Shown here: piece by piece, positions 18,517-27,333 of the stretch
How positions within the stretch are numbered: the first letter of the stretch is position 1
Layout of the letters: each line of letters starts with the position of its first letter
Source of the DNA: DATFDN01 sp963762525
Lineage (GTDB): Bacteria > Pseudomonadota > Alphaproteobacteria > Acetobacterales > Acetobacteraceae
DNA: 64,000 nucleotides
Assembly (NCBI GenBank): GCA_963762525.1
Contig: CAVXKT010000002.1
Location: 372,001 to 436,000, forward strand
Reading direction: 5' to 3'
Notes under the pieces: generated by a model
What the model saw: the letters and a program-made list of their open reading frames with translations, nothing else
Databases searched by the model: none
Told to the model about the DNA's origin: nothing
Translations under genes and position numbers: made by a program

Positions 18517-19584
18517 ATGCCCACGCACCGGATCGCCGCCATTCCCGCCGACGGCATCGGCCCCGAGGTCATCGACGCCGGCCTCGAAGTCCTCGATGCC
18601 GTGGCGGCGCGATGCGGCTTTTCGCTTGCCGTCGATCGCTATGCCTGGGGCTCCGACTGGTATCGCAAGCATGGCGTCATGATGCCGCCGGACGGACTGG
18701 CGTGGCTGCGCACCGCCGACGCCATCTATTTCGGCGCCGTCGGCGATCCCGCGATCCCCGACCATGTCACGTTATGGGGCCTGCGGTTGCAGATCTGCCA
18801 GGGCTTTGACCAATACGCGAATGTCCGCCCCGTGCGCCTCCTCTCCGGCGTCGTCTCGCCGCTGCGCGATGTCGGCCAGGGCGACCTCGATTGGGTCATC
18901 GTGCGCGAGAACAGCGAAGGCGAATACGCGGGCCAGGGCGGGCGGACGCATCGCGGGCTGCCCGAAGAGGTCGCGACCGAGACGGCGATCTTCACCCGAC
19001 GCGGCGTCGAGCGGATCATGCGCTACGCTTTCGACATCGCCCGCTCCCGCCCGCGCCGGCTGCTCACGGTTGTTACGAAATCGAACGCGCAGCGGCACGG
19101 GATGGTGTTCTGGGACGAGATCGCCGCACTGGTCGCGCGCGACTATCCGGACGTGACCATGGACAAGGAACTGGTGGACGCGATGACCATGCGCATGGTC
19201 CGCAAGCCGCGCTCCCTCGACACCGTCGTGGCGACCAACCTGCATGCCGACATCCTGTCCGACCTCGCCGCCGCGCTGGCCGGGTCGCTCGGCATCGCGC
19301 CCACCGGCAACATCGATCCCGAGCGGCGCAATCCGTCGATGTTCGAGCCGATCCACGGCTCGGCCTTCGACATCGCCGGCAAGGGTATCGCCAACCCCGT
19401 CGGCAGCTTCTGGACGGCGGCGATGATGCTCGATCACTTGGGCGAGAAGCCGGCGGCCGACTTGCTGATGCGCGCCGTGGAACGGGTCTGCGCCGACGGC
19501 GTCTTCACGCCCGACCTCGGCGGCAAGGCCACAACGCGAGAGGTGACGCGGGCCGTCTGCGAGGCGGTGCGCGGCGCCAATTGA
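18517..19584 (+). CDS. tartrate / D-malate / isopropylmalate-type dehydrogenase
   Basis: NAD-dependent decarboxylating dehydrogenase of the isocitrate/isopropylmalate superfamily. Intact, 355 residues. It shows the N-terminal IAAIPADGIGPEVIDAGLEV, the substrate-binding VIVRENSEGEYAGQGGR, a catalytic lysine region VVTKSNAQRHGMVFWDE, and the metal-binding aspartates with ATNLHADILSDLAAALAGS. The nucleotide site is FEPIHGSAFDIAGKGIANP. The sequence GLRLQICQGFDQYANVRP and overall length fit the tartrate/D-malate dehydrogenase branch (TtuC/DmlA) better than LeuB, since no leuCD neighbours it. The exact substrate remains unproven. Confidence 0.9.
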   Translation: MPTHRIAAIPADGIGPEVIDAGLEVLDAVAARCGFSLAVDRYAWGSDWYRKHGVMMPPDGLAWLRTADAIYFGAVGDPAIPDHVTLWGLRLQICQGFDQYANVRPVRLLSGVVSPLRDVGQGDLDWVIVRENSEGEYAGQGGRTHRGLPEEVATETAIFTRRGVERIMRYAFDIARSRPRRLLTVVTKSNAQRHGMVFWDEIAALVARDYPDVTMDKELVDAMTMRMVRKPRSLDTVVATNLHADILSDLAAALAGSLGIAPTGNIDPERRNPSMFEPIHGSAFDIAGKGIANPVGSFWTAAMMLDHLGEKPAADLLMRAVERVCADGVFTPDLGGKATTREVTRAVCEAVRGAN

Positions 19585-19624
19585 CGCGTTTGCCCGACTC
19601 GGGACGAGGCTTAGCGTGCCGTTC

Positions 19625-22600
19625 ATGAACGCGATCGCCCCGGCCGATTCGGTTCTCCGGCTGACCGATGCGGACATCCTCCGCGCCACCTCCCGCGGCC
19701 CGTTCATGCGCGGCCGCGAATACGCCGATCGCCACCGTTGCACCGTCACCCGCCACACCGCCGACGGCACCCTGGTGGAGGCGGAGACCAGGGGCTCGCA
19801 GCCGCAGCCCTATCGCCAGCGCATCACGTTGCGGGCCTCGCCGCGCGGCTTGGTCCTGGTCGAGGGCTCCTGCTCTTGTCCGGTCGGCAGCAACTGCAAG
19901 CACGTCGCCGCGGCGCTGATCACGGTGTGCCGCATGGTGCGCGGCTTCGGGCCGCGCCGTGACGAAGGCGAGGTATCCGCTTCGACGCCGGCGCGCGAGG
20001 AACCGCTGCCGTCGGCCATCGCCGCTTGGCTGGGCGCAATGGAGGACGCGGCCGGCGACAACGAGGACTACCCGCCGACCGTCCGCAACCGGATCATCTA
20101 TGTCCTCGGCGGCGCCGCCGACCGGCTGACGATCACGCCGATGGTGGTGGGTCTGACCCGCGACGACGAACTCAACGCCGGCTCCGCGCGCCCCTACCAG
20201 CTGCATCAGATCGCCAATCCGGAGCAGCCGCGCTACCTGCGTCCGTCCGACCGGCAGCTGCTGCAATGGCTGCACCGCGGCGCGAACGCCGACACCGGCT
20301 GGATCGGCCGCCTGCTCGCTGCCGGGCGGGCTCGCTGGGGCGGCGTTGACGGCCCGCTCGTCGGTCACGGGCCACCCCGGCCGGGTCGCCTTGCCTGGCG
20401 GCTGGGCGAAGACGGATCGCAGGCGCCGATCGTGGAGGCCGACGGCGTCCTGGCGATGCGCGCGCCCGCGCCCTGCTACTTCGATCCCAACTCGGCAAGC
20501 CTCGGCGCGCTCACGCTCGAGCTTCCCGACGCGGTCAGCCGCGCTCTGCTCGCCGCCCCTGCGGTGGCGGCTTCGCAAGTGGCGCGGGTGCGGGCCGAGA
20601 TGCAGAAGCGCCTCGGCGCGCACGCCCTGCCCGCCCCCGCTCTCCTGGACCCGCCCCAAATCATCAGCACCCGGCCGACGCCGCATTTGCGGCTGTTCAC
20701 GGCGCGCATCCCCGAGCCCTATGCGTGGCGCGCCGACAGTCGCGGCGTCGAGACGCCGGTGGCACGGTTGTCGTTCCGCTACGGGCCGGTGCTGATCGCC
20801 AACGAAGTCCGCGCCGAGGTGTTCGTGCGCGAGGGTCGGCTCTTCACGATCAAACGCAATGACAAGACCGAGCGGCGTTGCTGGAAATACCTCGACGAAC
20901 TCGGATTCACGGCACTCGAACGCGCCCGGCCGGGCATCTACAACCACCCGAACCGCCGCGACCTGCTGCTCGACGATCTGGACGGATCGGCCTGGCTGAT
21001 GTTCCTGATCGCCGGTGTTCCGACGTTGCGCGAGGCGGGTTGGGAGATCGAGATTGCCCCCGATTTCCCGATCCGGGTCGAGGTTCCCGACGACGAGGAT
21101 GTGCGCGCCGAGCTCTCCGAGGGATCCGGTATCGACTGGCTGGAGTTGCAGCTCGGCGTGATGGTGGACGGCGAGCGGGTGGACCTGGTCGCGCCCATTC
21201 TCGCGCTGCTCGGCCGAGCAGGGAACGATTTCGCCGGCCAACTCACCGCCGCCGAGGATCATTTGCCGCTGCCGTTGCCGCTGGACGGCGGCCGCGTACT
21301 GGTGCTGACGGTGGGGCGCCTGCGCCCGATCCTGCTGGCGTTGATCGAGCTGTTCGCCCGCGCCGGCGGGATGCCGGGCGAAGGCAAGGTCCGGTTCACC
21401 CGTCACGATGCGGCCGATCTGGCGGCGCTGGAGCAGGCCGCCCCGGACCTCGCCTGGCAAGGCGGCGAGGCCCTGCGCACGCTCGGCCGGCGCCTGCGCG
21501 AGGCCGGCGGGACCATTGTTCCCGCCACCGTCCCCGCCGGCTTCGCGGCAACGCTCCGCCCCTATCAGGCACACGGGGTCGGCTGGCTGCAATTGCTGCG
21601 CGAGGCCGGGCTGGGCGGCGTGCTCGCCGACGACATGGGGCTGGGCAAGACGGTTCAGGCGCTGGCGCATATCGCCATCGAGAAGGCCGAGGGCCGGCTC
21701 GATTGCCCCGCTCTGATCGTCTGCCCGACCAGCCTGGTGCCCAATTGGTCGCACGAAATCGCGCGCTTCGCGCCCGGGATGCGTGTGCTGCCGCTGCACG
21801 GACTCGCGCGCAAGCAGCGCTTCGACGAGATCACGGCGCACGACGCCGTCATCACCACCTACAAGCTGCTGGCGCGCGACGCCGAGGTGCTGACCGCGCA
21901 CGAGTGGCACATCGTCGTGCTGGACGAGGCGCAGGCGATCAAGAACCCGGCCGCGGAGACCACAAGGCTCGCCGTGCAACTGAAGGCCAACCAACGCATT
22001 TGCCTTTCCGGCACGCCGCTCGAGAACCACCTGGGCGAGCTGTGGTCGCTATTCAATTTCGCGGCCACCGGCTTTCTCGGCTCGCGCGAGGAGTTCCGCC
22101 GCCGCTGGCGCCAGCCGATCGAGAAGCGCGGCGACGAGGCGAAGCGCGCCCATTTGGCGGCACGCATCCGCCCCTTCGTGCTGCGTCGGACCAAGGAGCA
22201 AGTGGCGGCCGACCTGCCGGCGAAGACCGAGATGGTGGAGCCGGTGGAGCTCGAACCGGGTCAGCGCACGATTTACGAGAGCGTGCGGCTGGCGATGCAC
22301 AAGCGGGTCCGCGAGGCGATCGCGGCGCGCGGGCTGGCGCAGTCGGGGATCGTTATTCTCGATGCGCTGCTGAAGATGCGCCAAGCCTGTTGCGACCCGC
22401 GGCTGCTCAAGCTGGAAGCGGTGAAGCACGCCAAGGCCGGGAGCGCCAAGCTGGACCGGCTGATGGAATTGCTGGAGGTGCTGCTGTCGGAGGGCCGCCG
22501 CGTGCTGGTGTTCTCGCAGTTCACCTCGATGCTGGCGCTGATCGAGGCGCGGCTCAGCGAGGCGAAGATCGGTTACGTGCAGCTGACCGGCGACACCAAG

Positions 22601-22945
22601 GACCGGCAGGCGCCGATCGCGCGCTTCCAAGGCGGCGAGGTGCCGTTGTTCCTGCTCAGCCTGAAAGCCGGCGGCACCGGGCTCAATCTCACCGCCGCCG
22701 ACACCGTGATCCACTACGATCCATGGTGGAATCCGGCGGTCGAAAATCAGGCGACCGACCGCGCCCACCGGATCGGACAGGATAAGCCCGTGTTCGTGCA
22801 TCGGCTGGTGACGACGGACTCCATCGAGGAAAAGATGGAGGCGCTGAAGTCGCGCAAACGCGCGCTGGTCGCCGGCATTCTGGGCGACGGCGCCGGCGCC
22901 GCACCGCCGCTCACCGAGGCCGATGTCGAGGCGCTGTTCGGGTAA
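19625..22945 (+). CDS. SNF2-family helicase with N-terminal SWIM zinc finger
   Basis: DNA-dependent ATPase of the bacterial HepA/RapA-like SNF2 group. Intact, about 1,106 residues from the ATG at 19625; a GTG at 19616 is an alternative. The SWIM finger CSCPVGSNCKH lies near residues 82-92. The bacterial SNF2-associated middle region follows. The motor starts with motif I ADDMGLGKTVQALAHIA (near 670), motif II VVLDEAQAIKNP (near 765), motif III CLSGTPLENHLGELWSLFNF, and C-lobe motifs LVFSQFTSMLALIE, LLSLKAGGTGLNLTAAD and ATDRAHRIGQDKPVF. Likely acts on chromatin-like or transcription complexes; the cellular role is not established for this subgroup. Confidence 0.92.
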   Translation: MNAIAPADSVLRLTDADILRATSRGPFMRGREYADRHRCTVTRHTADGTLVEAETRGSQPQPYRQRITLRASPRGLVLVEGSCSCPVGSNCKHVAAALITVCRMVRGFGPRRDEGEVSASTPAREEPLPSAIAAWLGAMEDAAGDNEDYPPTVRNRIIYVLGGAADRLTITPMVVGLTRDDELNAGSARPYQLHQIANPEQPRYLRPSDRQLLQWLHRGANADTGWIGRLLAAGRARWGGVDGPLVGHGPPRPGRLAWRLGEDGSQAPIVEADGVLAMRAPAPCYFDPNSASLGALTLELPDAVSRALLAAPAVAASQVARVRAEMQKRLGAHALPAPALLDPPQIISTRPTPHLRLFTARIPEPYAWRADSRGVETPVARLSFRYGPVLIANEVRAEVFVREGRLFTIKRNDKTERRCWKYLDELGFTALERARPGIYNHPNRRDLLLDDLDGSAWLMFLIAGVPTLREAGWEIEIAPDFPIRVEVPDDEDVRAELSEGSGIDWLELQLGVMVDGERVDLVAPILALLGRAGNDFAGQLTAAEDHLPLPLPLDGGRVLVLTVGRLRPILLALIELFARAGGMPGEGKVRFTRHDAADLAALEQAAPDLAWQGGEALRTLGRRLREAGGTIVPATVPAGFAATLRPYQAHGVGWLQLLREAGLGGVLADDMGLGKTVQALAHIAIEKAEGRLDCPALIVCPTSLVPNWSHEIARFAPGMRVLPLHGLARKQRFDEITAHDAVITTYKLLARDAEVLTAHEWHIVVLDEAQAIKNPAAETTRLAVQLKANQRICLSGTPLENHLGELWSLFNFAATGFLGSREEFRRRWRQPIEKRGDEAKRAHLAARIRPFVLRRTKEQVAADLPAKTEMVEPVELEPGQRTIYESVRLAMHKRVREAIAARGLAQSGIVILDALLKMRQACCDPRLLKLEAVKHAKAGSAKLDRLMELLEVLLSEGRRVLVFSQFTSMLALIEARLSEAKIGYVQLTGDTKDRQAPIARFQGGEVPLFLLSLKAGGTGLNLTAADTVIHYDPWWNPAVENQATDRAHRIGQDKPVFVHRLVTTDSIEEKMEALKSRKRALVAGILGDGAGAAPPLTEADVEALFG

Positions 22946-23317
22946 TACCACGCGCATTTGCGCTGACCGCTTCGCCGTCATTGCGAGCGGAGCGAAGCAA
23001 TCCAGGCCCACCGCACGGTGCTATGTGCCTGGATTGCTTCGTCGCTTTGCTCCTCGCAATTGTCTCTTGAACCCGGGTTAGAGTGTTGGCGTCCCGTTTG
23101 AGCGGGATGTGACGAGGACGTCCACGCATTCGCCTCTTGGTGTAATACCAGCCGCCCGTTGCTCCGACCGCTTGTCGAGGCACCGTCATTGCGAGCCGAA
23201 GGCGAAGCGATCCAGGCCCACGGGCACGGTCCCTGCTCGCCTGGATCGCCACGCCGCCGCAAGCGGCGGCTCGCGATGACGAAGGACGTCCAGGCATTCG
23301 CCTCTTGGTGTAATACC
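22942..23317. repeat. two tandem copies of a palindrome-bearing intergenic repeat
   Basis: The 395-bp gap between the helicase and eipB holds no gene. It consists of two related units, about 22942-23141 and 23142-23310, followed by a third TAATACC start at 23311. Each unit begins TAATACCA, has a 'gaccgctt' segment, then a hairpin whose arms begin CGTCATTGCGAG and ATCCAGGCCCA and return as CCTGGAT and CTCGCAAT or CTCGCGATGACG. Each ends with nearly identical gcattcgcctcttggtg. The hairpin arms belong to the widespread CGTCATTGCGAGC-type extragenic palindromes. The long stem-loops may also terminate transcription from either convergent gene. Confidence 0.82.
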
Positions 23318-23341
23318 GAGCAAAATCGCGACTCCTCCCGC

Positions 23342-24121
23342 TCAGCAGCGGCGCGGCTGCGGGGCGAACTCGGTCATCGCGGCGTGCATGGCGAAGTCGC
23401 CGAAATCCATCGTCATGTCGTCGCCGACGCCGTTCTCCCAATACCGCATTCCCACCGCGTAATCGGGAAGCATGTCGGTGGCCCCGGCGTCGTAGAAGGC
23501 GATGTGGACGAAGTAGCTGGGCAGGCGTGCCAAGGCCGGCCAACGCGTCGGGCCGGGCTTATCGTGGCCGGTGATGACGACGGCGCTGTCCTCGGCGCCG
23601 GTCTCCGAGGTGCCGTCGAACAGCGGCACGTTCAGGAACCGCCGCCCCTCGGCCGCGGCGCGCAGGATCGCCGCCGTGTGCGCCATCGGAAACAAAGTGC
23701 CGGGCGGCAGCTTGATGCTCATCCGACGCGGCGTGGTATAACGCGCCATGCCCGGCCCGCCATTGGGCTCCAGGCTCGCCTCGCCGTCGGTCTGGCTCGT
23801 CACCGCCTCATCGGTGGTCTGCTTCATGTGAAAGCGCATACGGCGCTCGTCCTTGGATTCCCAGGTCGCGTAATCGGAAATCATCTCAATCGTCTGCCCG
23901 TCGGTGTTGGTGATCCGCATATCGAGCCGCTGGCGCACCGCCCAGGCGTCGCAGGCATCGATGACCTCGTAGCCCATGGTGCCGTGCGCCGCGATAACGT
24001 TGCCCCGCGCGTGGTCGAGCGTCATCGCATAGATCGCCCGGTGCGCCGCCAGCGGCACCGCGGCACCCGCCAAGCTCGGCGCGGCGAGAAGGAAACCGAC
24101 CAGCACGATGATACGGCGCAT
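23342..24121 (-). CDS. EipB/DUF1849-family periplasmic envelope protein
   Basis: Homologue of the alphaproteobacterial envelope-integrity protein EipB, a periplasmic beta-spiral protein. Intact, 259 residues. It has a signal peptide MRRIIVLVGFLLAAPSLAGA, then the family opening LAAHRAIYAMTLDHARG and the conserved YEVIDACDAWAVRQRLDM. A later SAVVITGHDKPGPTRWPAL and FYDAGATDMLPDYAVGMRYW are also family-typical. EipB carries two conserved cysteines; one is in DACDAW here and another is near the C-terminus (PRRC). It converges with the helicase across the repeat region and lies 35 bp downstream of aspS on the same strand. Confidence 0.83.
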   Translation of the reverse strand: MRRIIVLVGFLLAAPSLAGAAVPLAAHRAIYAMTLDHARGNVIAAHGTMGYEVIDACDAWAVRQRLDMRITNTDGQTIEMISDYATWESKDERRMRFHMKQTTDEAVTSQTDGEASLEPNGGPGMARYTTPRRMSIKLPPGTLFPMAHTAAILRAAAEGRRFLNVPLFDGTSETGAEDSAVVITGHDKPGPTRWPALARLPSYFVHIAFYDAGATDMLPDYAVGMRYWENGVGDDMTMDFGDFAMHAAMTEFAPQPRRC

Positions 24122-24156
24122 GAGCGCTCCGACGATGGCGAACGAGACGGGAGGCG

Positions 24157-25946
24157 TCAGGACGCCTTCGACTTGGGCGGGATGTCGATCCGCAGCGACA
24201 ACTCGCGGAGCCGCGCCGGCGGAACCGGGGCCGGGGCGCCCATCATCAGGTCCTGGCCCTGCTGGTTCAGCGGAAACGGGATCACCTCGCGGATGTTGGG
24301 CTCCTCGGCCAACAGCATTATCATGCGGTCGATGCCCGGAGCGGAGCCGCCATGCGGCGGCGCGCCGTAGCGGAAGGCGTTCAACATGCCGCCGAACTGC
24401 GCCTCCACCTCCGCCGCCGAATATCCGGCGATGGCGAATGCCTCCAGCATGATATCGGGGCGGTGATTGCGGATCGCACCCGACGACAGCTCGACGCCGT
24501 TGCAGACGATGTCGTACTGATCGGCCTTGATGGTGAGCGGGTCTTGCGTGCGCAGCGCCTCGATCCCGCCTTGCGGCATGCTGAACGGGTTGTGGCTGAA
24601 GTCGATCCGGCCGGTCTCCTCGTTGACCTCGTACATCGGAAAATCGGTGATCCAGCAGAAGCGGAACGCGCCCGATTCGGTCGAGTGCCGAGATCCTGCC
24701 CCAGCCGGACGCGCACGACGCCGGCGAATTTCGCCGCTTCATCGGCTTTGCCCGCGGCGAAGAACACCGCGTCCCCGGCGCCCACACCGCAGGCGGCGCG
24801 AATGGCCTCGGCGCGGTCGGGTTCGAGGTTGCGCGCAATCGGCCCTTTCGGTCCGTCGGCGTCGAAGCTGATGTAGCCGAGGCCGCCCGCCCCCTGCTCG
24901 CGCGCCCATTCGTTCAGCTTATCGAAGAAGCTGCGCGGGCTCGCCCCCGCTCCCGGTGCCGGAATCGCCCGCACCACCCCGCCGGAGGCGGCGATCCGGG
25001 CGAACAGGCCGAAGCCCGACCCGGCGAAGGCGGCGGTGACGTCGCGGATGCGGATCGGATTGCGCAGGTCGGGCTTGTCGGTTCCGAACTCGAGCAGCGC
25101 CGCCGCATGGGGAATGCGCACGAACGGCACCGCCGAGACGGCGCGGCCCTCGGAGAATTCCTCGAACACGCCGCCGATCACCGGTTCGATGGTGTTGAAC
25201 ACGTCGTCTCGGGTGACGAAGCTCATCTCGAAATCAAGCTGATAAAATTCGCCGGGGCTCCGATCGGCCCGGCTCGCCTCATCGCGAAAACACGGGGCGA
25301 TCTGGAAATACCGATCGAAGCCGGCGACCATCAGCAATTGCTTGAACTGCTGCGGCGCCTGCGGCAGCGCGTAGAAAGTGCCCGGATGGAGGCGCGACGG
25401 CACCAGAAAGTCGCGCGCGCCCTCCGGGCTGGTGGCGGTCAGGATCGGGGTCTGGAACTCGGTGAACCCGGCTTCGATCATGCGACGGCGGATCGAGGCG
25501 ATCACCCGCGCGCGCAGCATCATGTTGCGGTGCAGCTTGTCGCGGCGGAGGTCCAGGAAGCGAAATTTCAGGCGCAAATCCTCCGGAAACTTCTCCTCGC
25601 CGGCGACCTGGATCGGCAGGGTCTCGGCCGCCGATTGCATCACCAGCTCGCCCGCCAGCAGCTCGATCTCACCCGTCGGCAGGCGCGGATTGACGGTCCC
25701 CGGCTCGCGGGGCACCACCTCACCGCTGACCGTCACCACGCTCTCGGGGCGCGCCGCATCGGCGGCGCCGAAGGCCGGGCTGCCGGCCGGAAAGACGCAT
25801 TGCGTCAGGCCGTAATGGTCGCGAAGGTCGAGAAACAGCAGGCCGCCATGATCGCGCTTCGAATGGACCCAGCCGGAGAGCCGGGCCGTCTTCCCGGCGT
25901 CGGCGGCACGGAGCGCGCCGCAGGTGTGGGTGCGATAGGCGTGCAT
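24157..25946 (-). CDS. aspS: aspartyl-tRNA synthetase (1 frameshift)
   Basis: Charges tRNA-Asp (and in this non-discriminating bacterial branch often tRNA-Asn). The N-terminal anticodon domain reads RLSGWVHSKRDHGGLLFLDL. Class II motif 2 is YFQIAPCFRDEASRADRSPG and its neighbour FYQLDFEMSFV. Motif 3 is GGSAPGIDRMIMLLAEEPNI. The GAD insertion domain lies between. One indel near 24690 breaks the frame between VRLGQDLG and TESGAFRFCWITDFPM. Repaired length of about 596 residues is normal. No asparaginyl-tRNA synthetase is visible here. The gene diverges from rnd. Confidence 0.95.
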
Positions 25947-26055
25947 GGCTGAGGTCCGGCCGGCCGGGAGGGCGGCACACAAGCCCCGGCCAGCGCGCCA
26001 AGTCAAGGCCGGCGCGCATTTTGAGGGCCGCCCGCCGCCGCGTATAGAGATCGTC

Positions 26056-27235
26056 ATGATCCGGCTCCCCCGCCCCGATTTTCCGCCGCCCGCGCTGATC
26101 GCCACCACCGATGCACTGGAATCGCTCTGTGCGGCGGCTGGCGAGCGAGACATTCGTCACCGTCGATACCGAGTTCATGCGCGAGCGGACCTACTGGCCG
26201 GAGCTTTGCGTGATCCAGCTTGCCGGCGCGCGCGAGGTGGCGGTGATCGACGCCGAAGCGCCGGAGCTCGATTTGGCGCCGCTCGGGCGGCTGCTGGCCG
26301 ATCCGGCGATCCTGAAGGTCTTCCACGCGGGGCGGCAGGACATTGAAATCTTCGTCCTGAAGTTCGGCGTCGTGCCGACGCCGGTGTTCGACACCCAGAT
26401 TGCCGCCATGGTCGCCGGCTTCGGCGATCAGATCGCCTACGACGCGCTGGTTGCCTCGCTGGCCGGCGGGCACATCGACAAGGCGCATCGCTTCAGCGAC
26501 TGGTCGGCGCGGCCGCTGTCGGCGGCGCAGATCAACTACGCCGCCGCCGACGTGACCTGGCTGCGGTTGGTTTACGAGAAGCTGCGCGCGCGGCTGGAGG
26601 CGGAGGGCCGGCTCGAATGGGTGGCCGAGGAGATGGCCGCCTTCGCCGACCCCGAGACCTATCGCGTCGACCCGGAGACGGCGTGGGAGCGGCTGCGTCC
26701 GCGCAGCTCCAACCGCCGCCTTCTCGGCACCCTGCGCGCCCTCGCCGCCTGGCGGGAGCGCGAGGCGCAGCGCGCCAACATCCCGCGCCAGCGGCTGGTC
26801 AAGGACGAGACGCTGATGGAGATTGCGGCCACCGCGCCGGCCGATGCCGAGGCGCTGGCGCGCGCGCGGGGGATCACCCGCGGCTTCGCCGAGGCGCGGA
26901 TCGGCGCCTCGCTGCTCGCCGCCGTCGCCGAGGCGCGGGCGTTGCCGGAGCGGGACTTGCCCGAGGCGGCACGGCCGCGCGAGACGCGGCCGTCCCCGGC
27001 CCTGGTGGCGTTGCTGAAGGTCCTGCTCGCCGCCAAGGCGGAGGAGAACCATGTGGCGGCCCGCCTGGTGGCGAGCGGCGAGGACGTGGAGACGCTGGCG
27101 CTGGGCGGCGACGAGGACGCGCCGGCCCTGCATGGCTGGCGGCGATCGGTGTTCGGCGAGGACGCGCTGGCGCTGCGCGCCGGGCGGGTGGCCCTGGGGG
27201 CGGACGGACGGAAGGTGAAATTAATCCGGATATGA
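26056..27235 (+). CDS. rnd: ribonuclease D (1 frameshift near N-terminus)
   Basis: 3'-5' exoribonuclease trimming tRNA and other RNA ends. The ATG at 26056 starts MIRLPRPDFPPPALIATTDA. A surplus G near 26132 shifts the frame, after which RRLASETFVTVDTEFMRERT supplies exonuclease motif I (DTE). Motif II is KVFHAGRQDIEIF with its aspartate and motif III is QINYAAADVTWLRLVYEKL. The HRDC domain follows at about residues 205-290 (WREREAQRANIPRQRLVKDE). Repaired length of about 392 residues is normal. Divergent from aspS with a 109-bp gap. Confidence 0.93.
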
Positions 27236-27333
27236 CGCACGGAATCATTGCTATTGGGTTTAAATCAGGCTTTCCTATGGGGGATTTTTCGCCTGCGATC
27301 CGCAGCCGGACATGAACCAACAAGTGAGGAACC

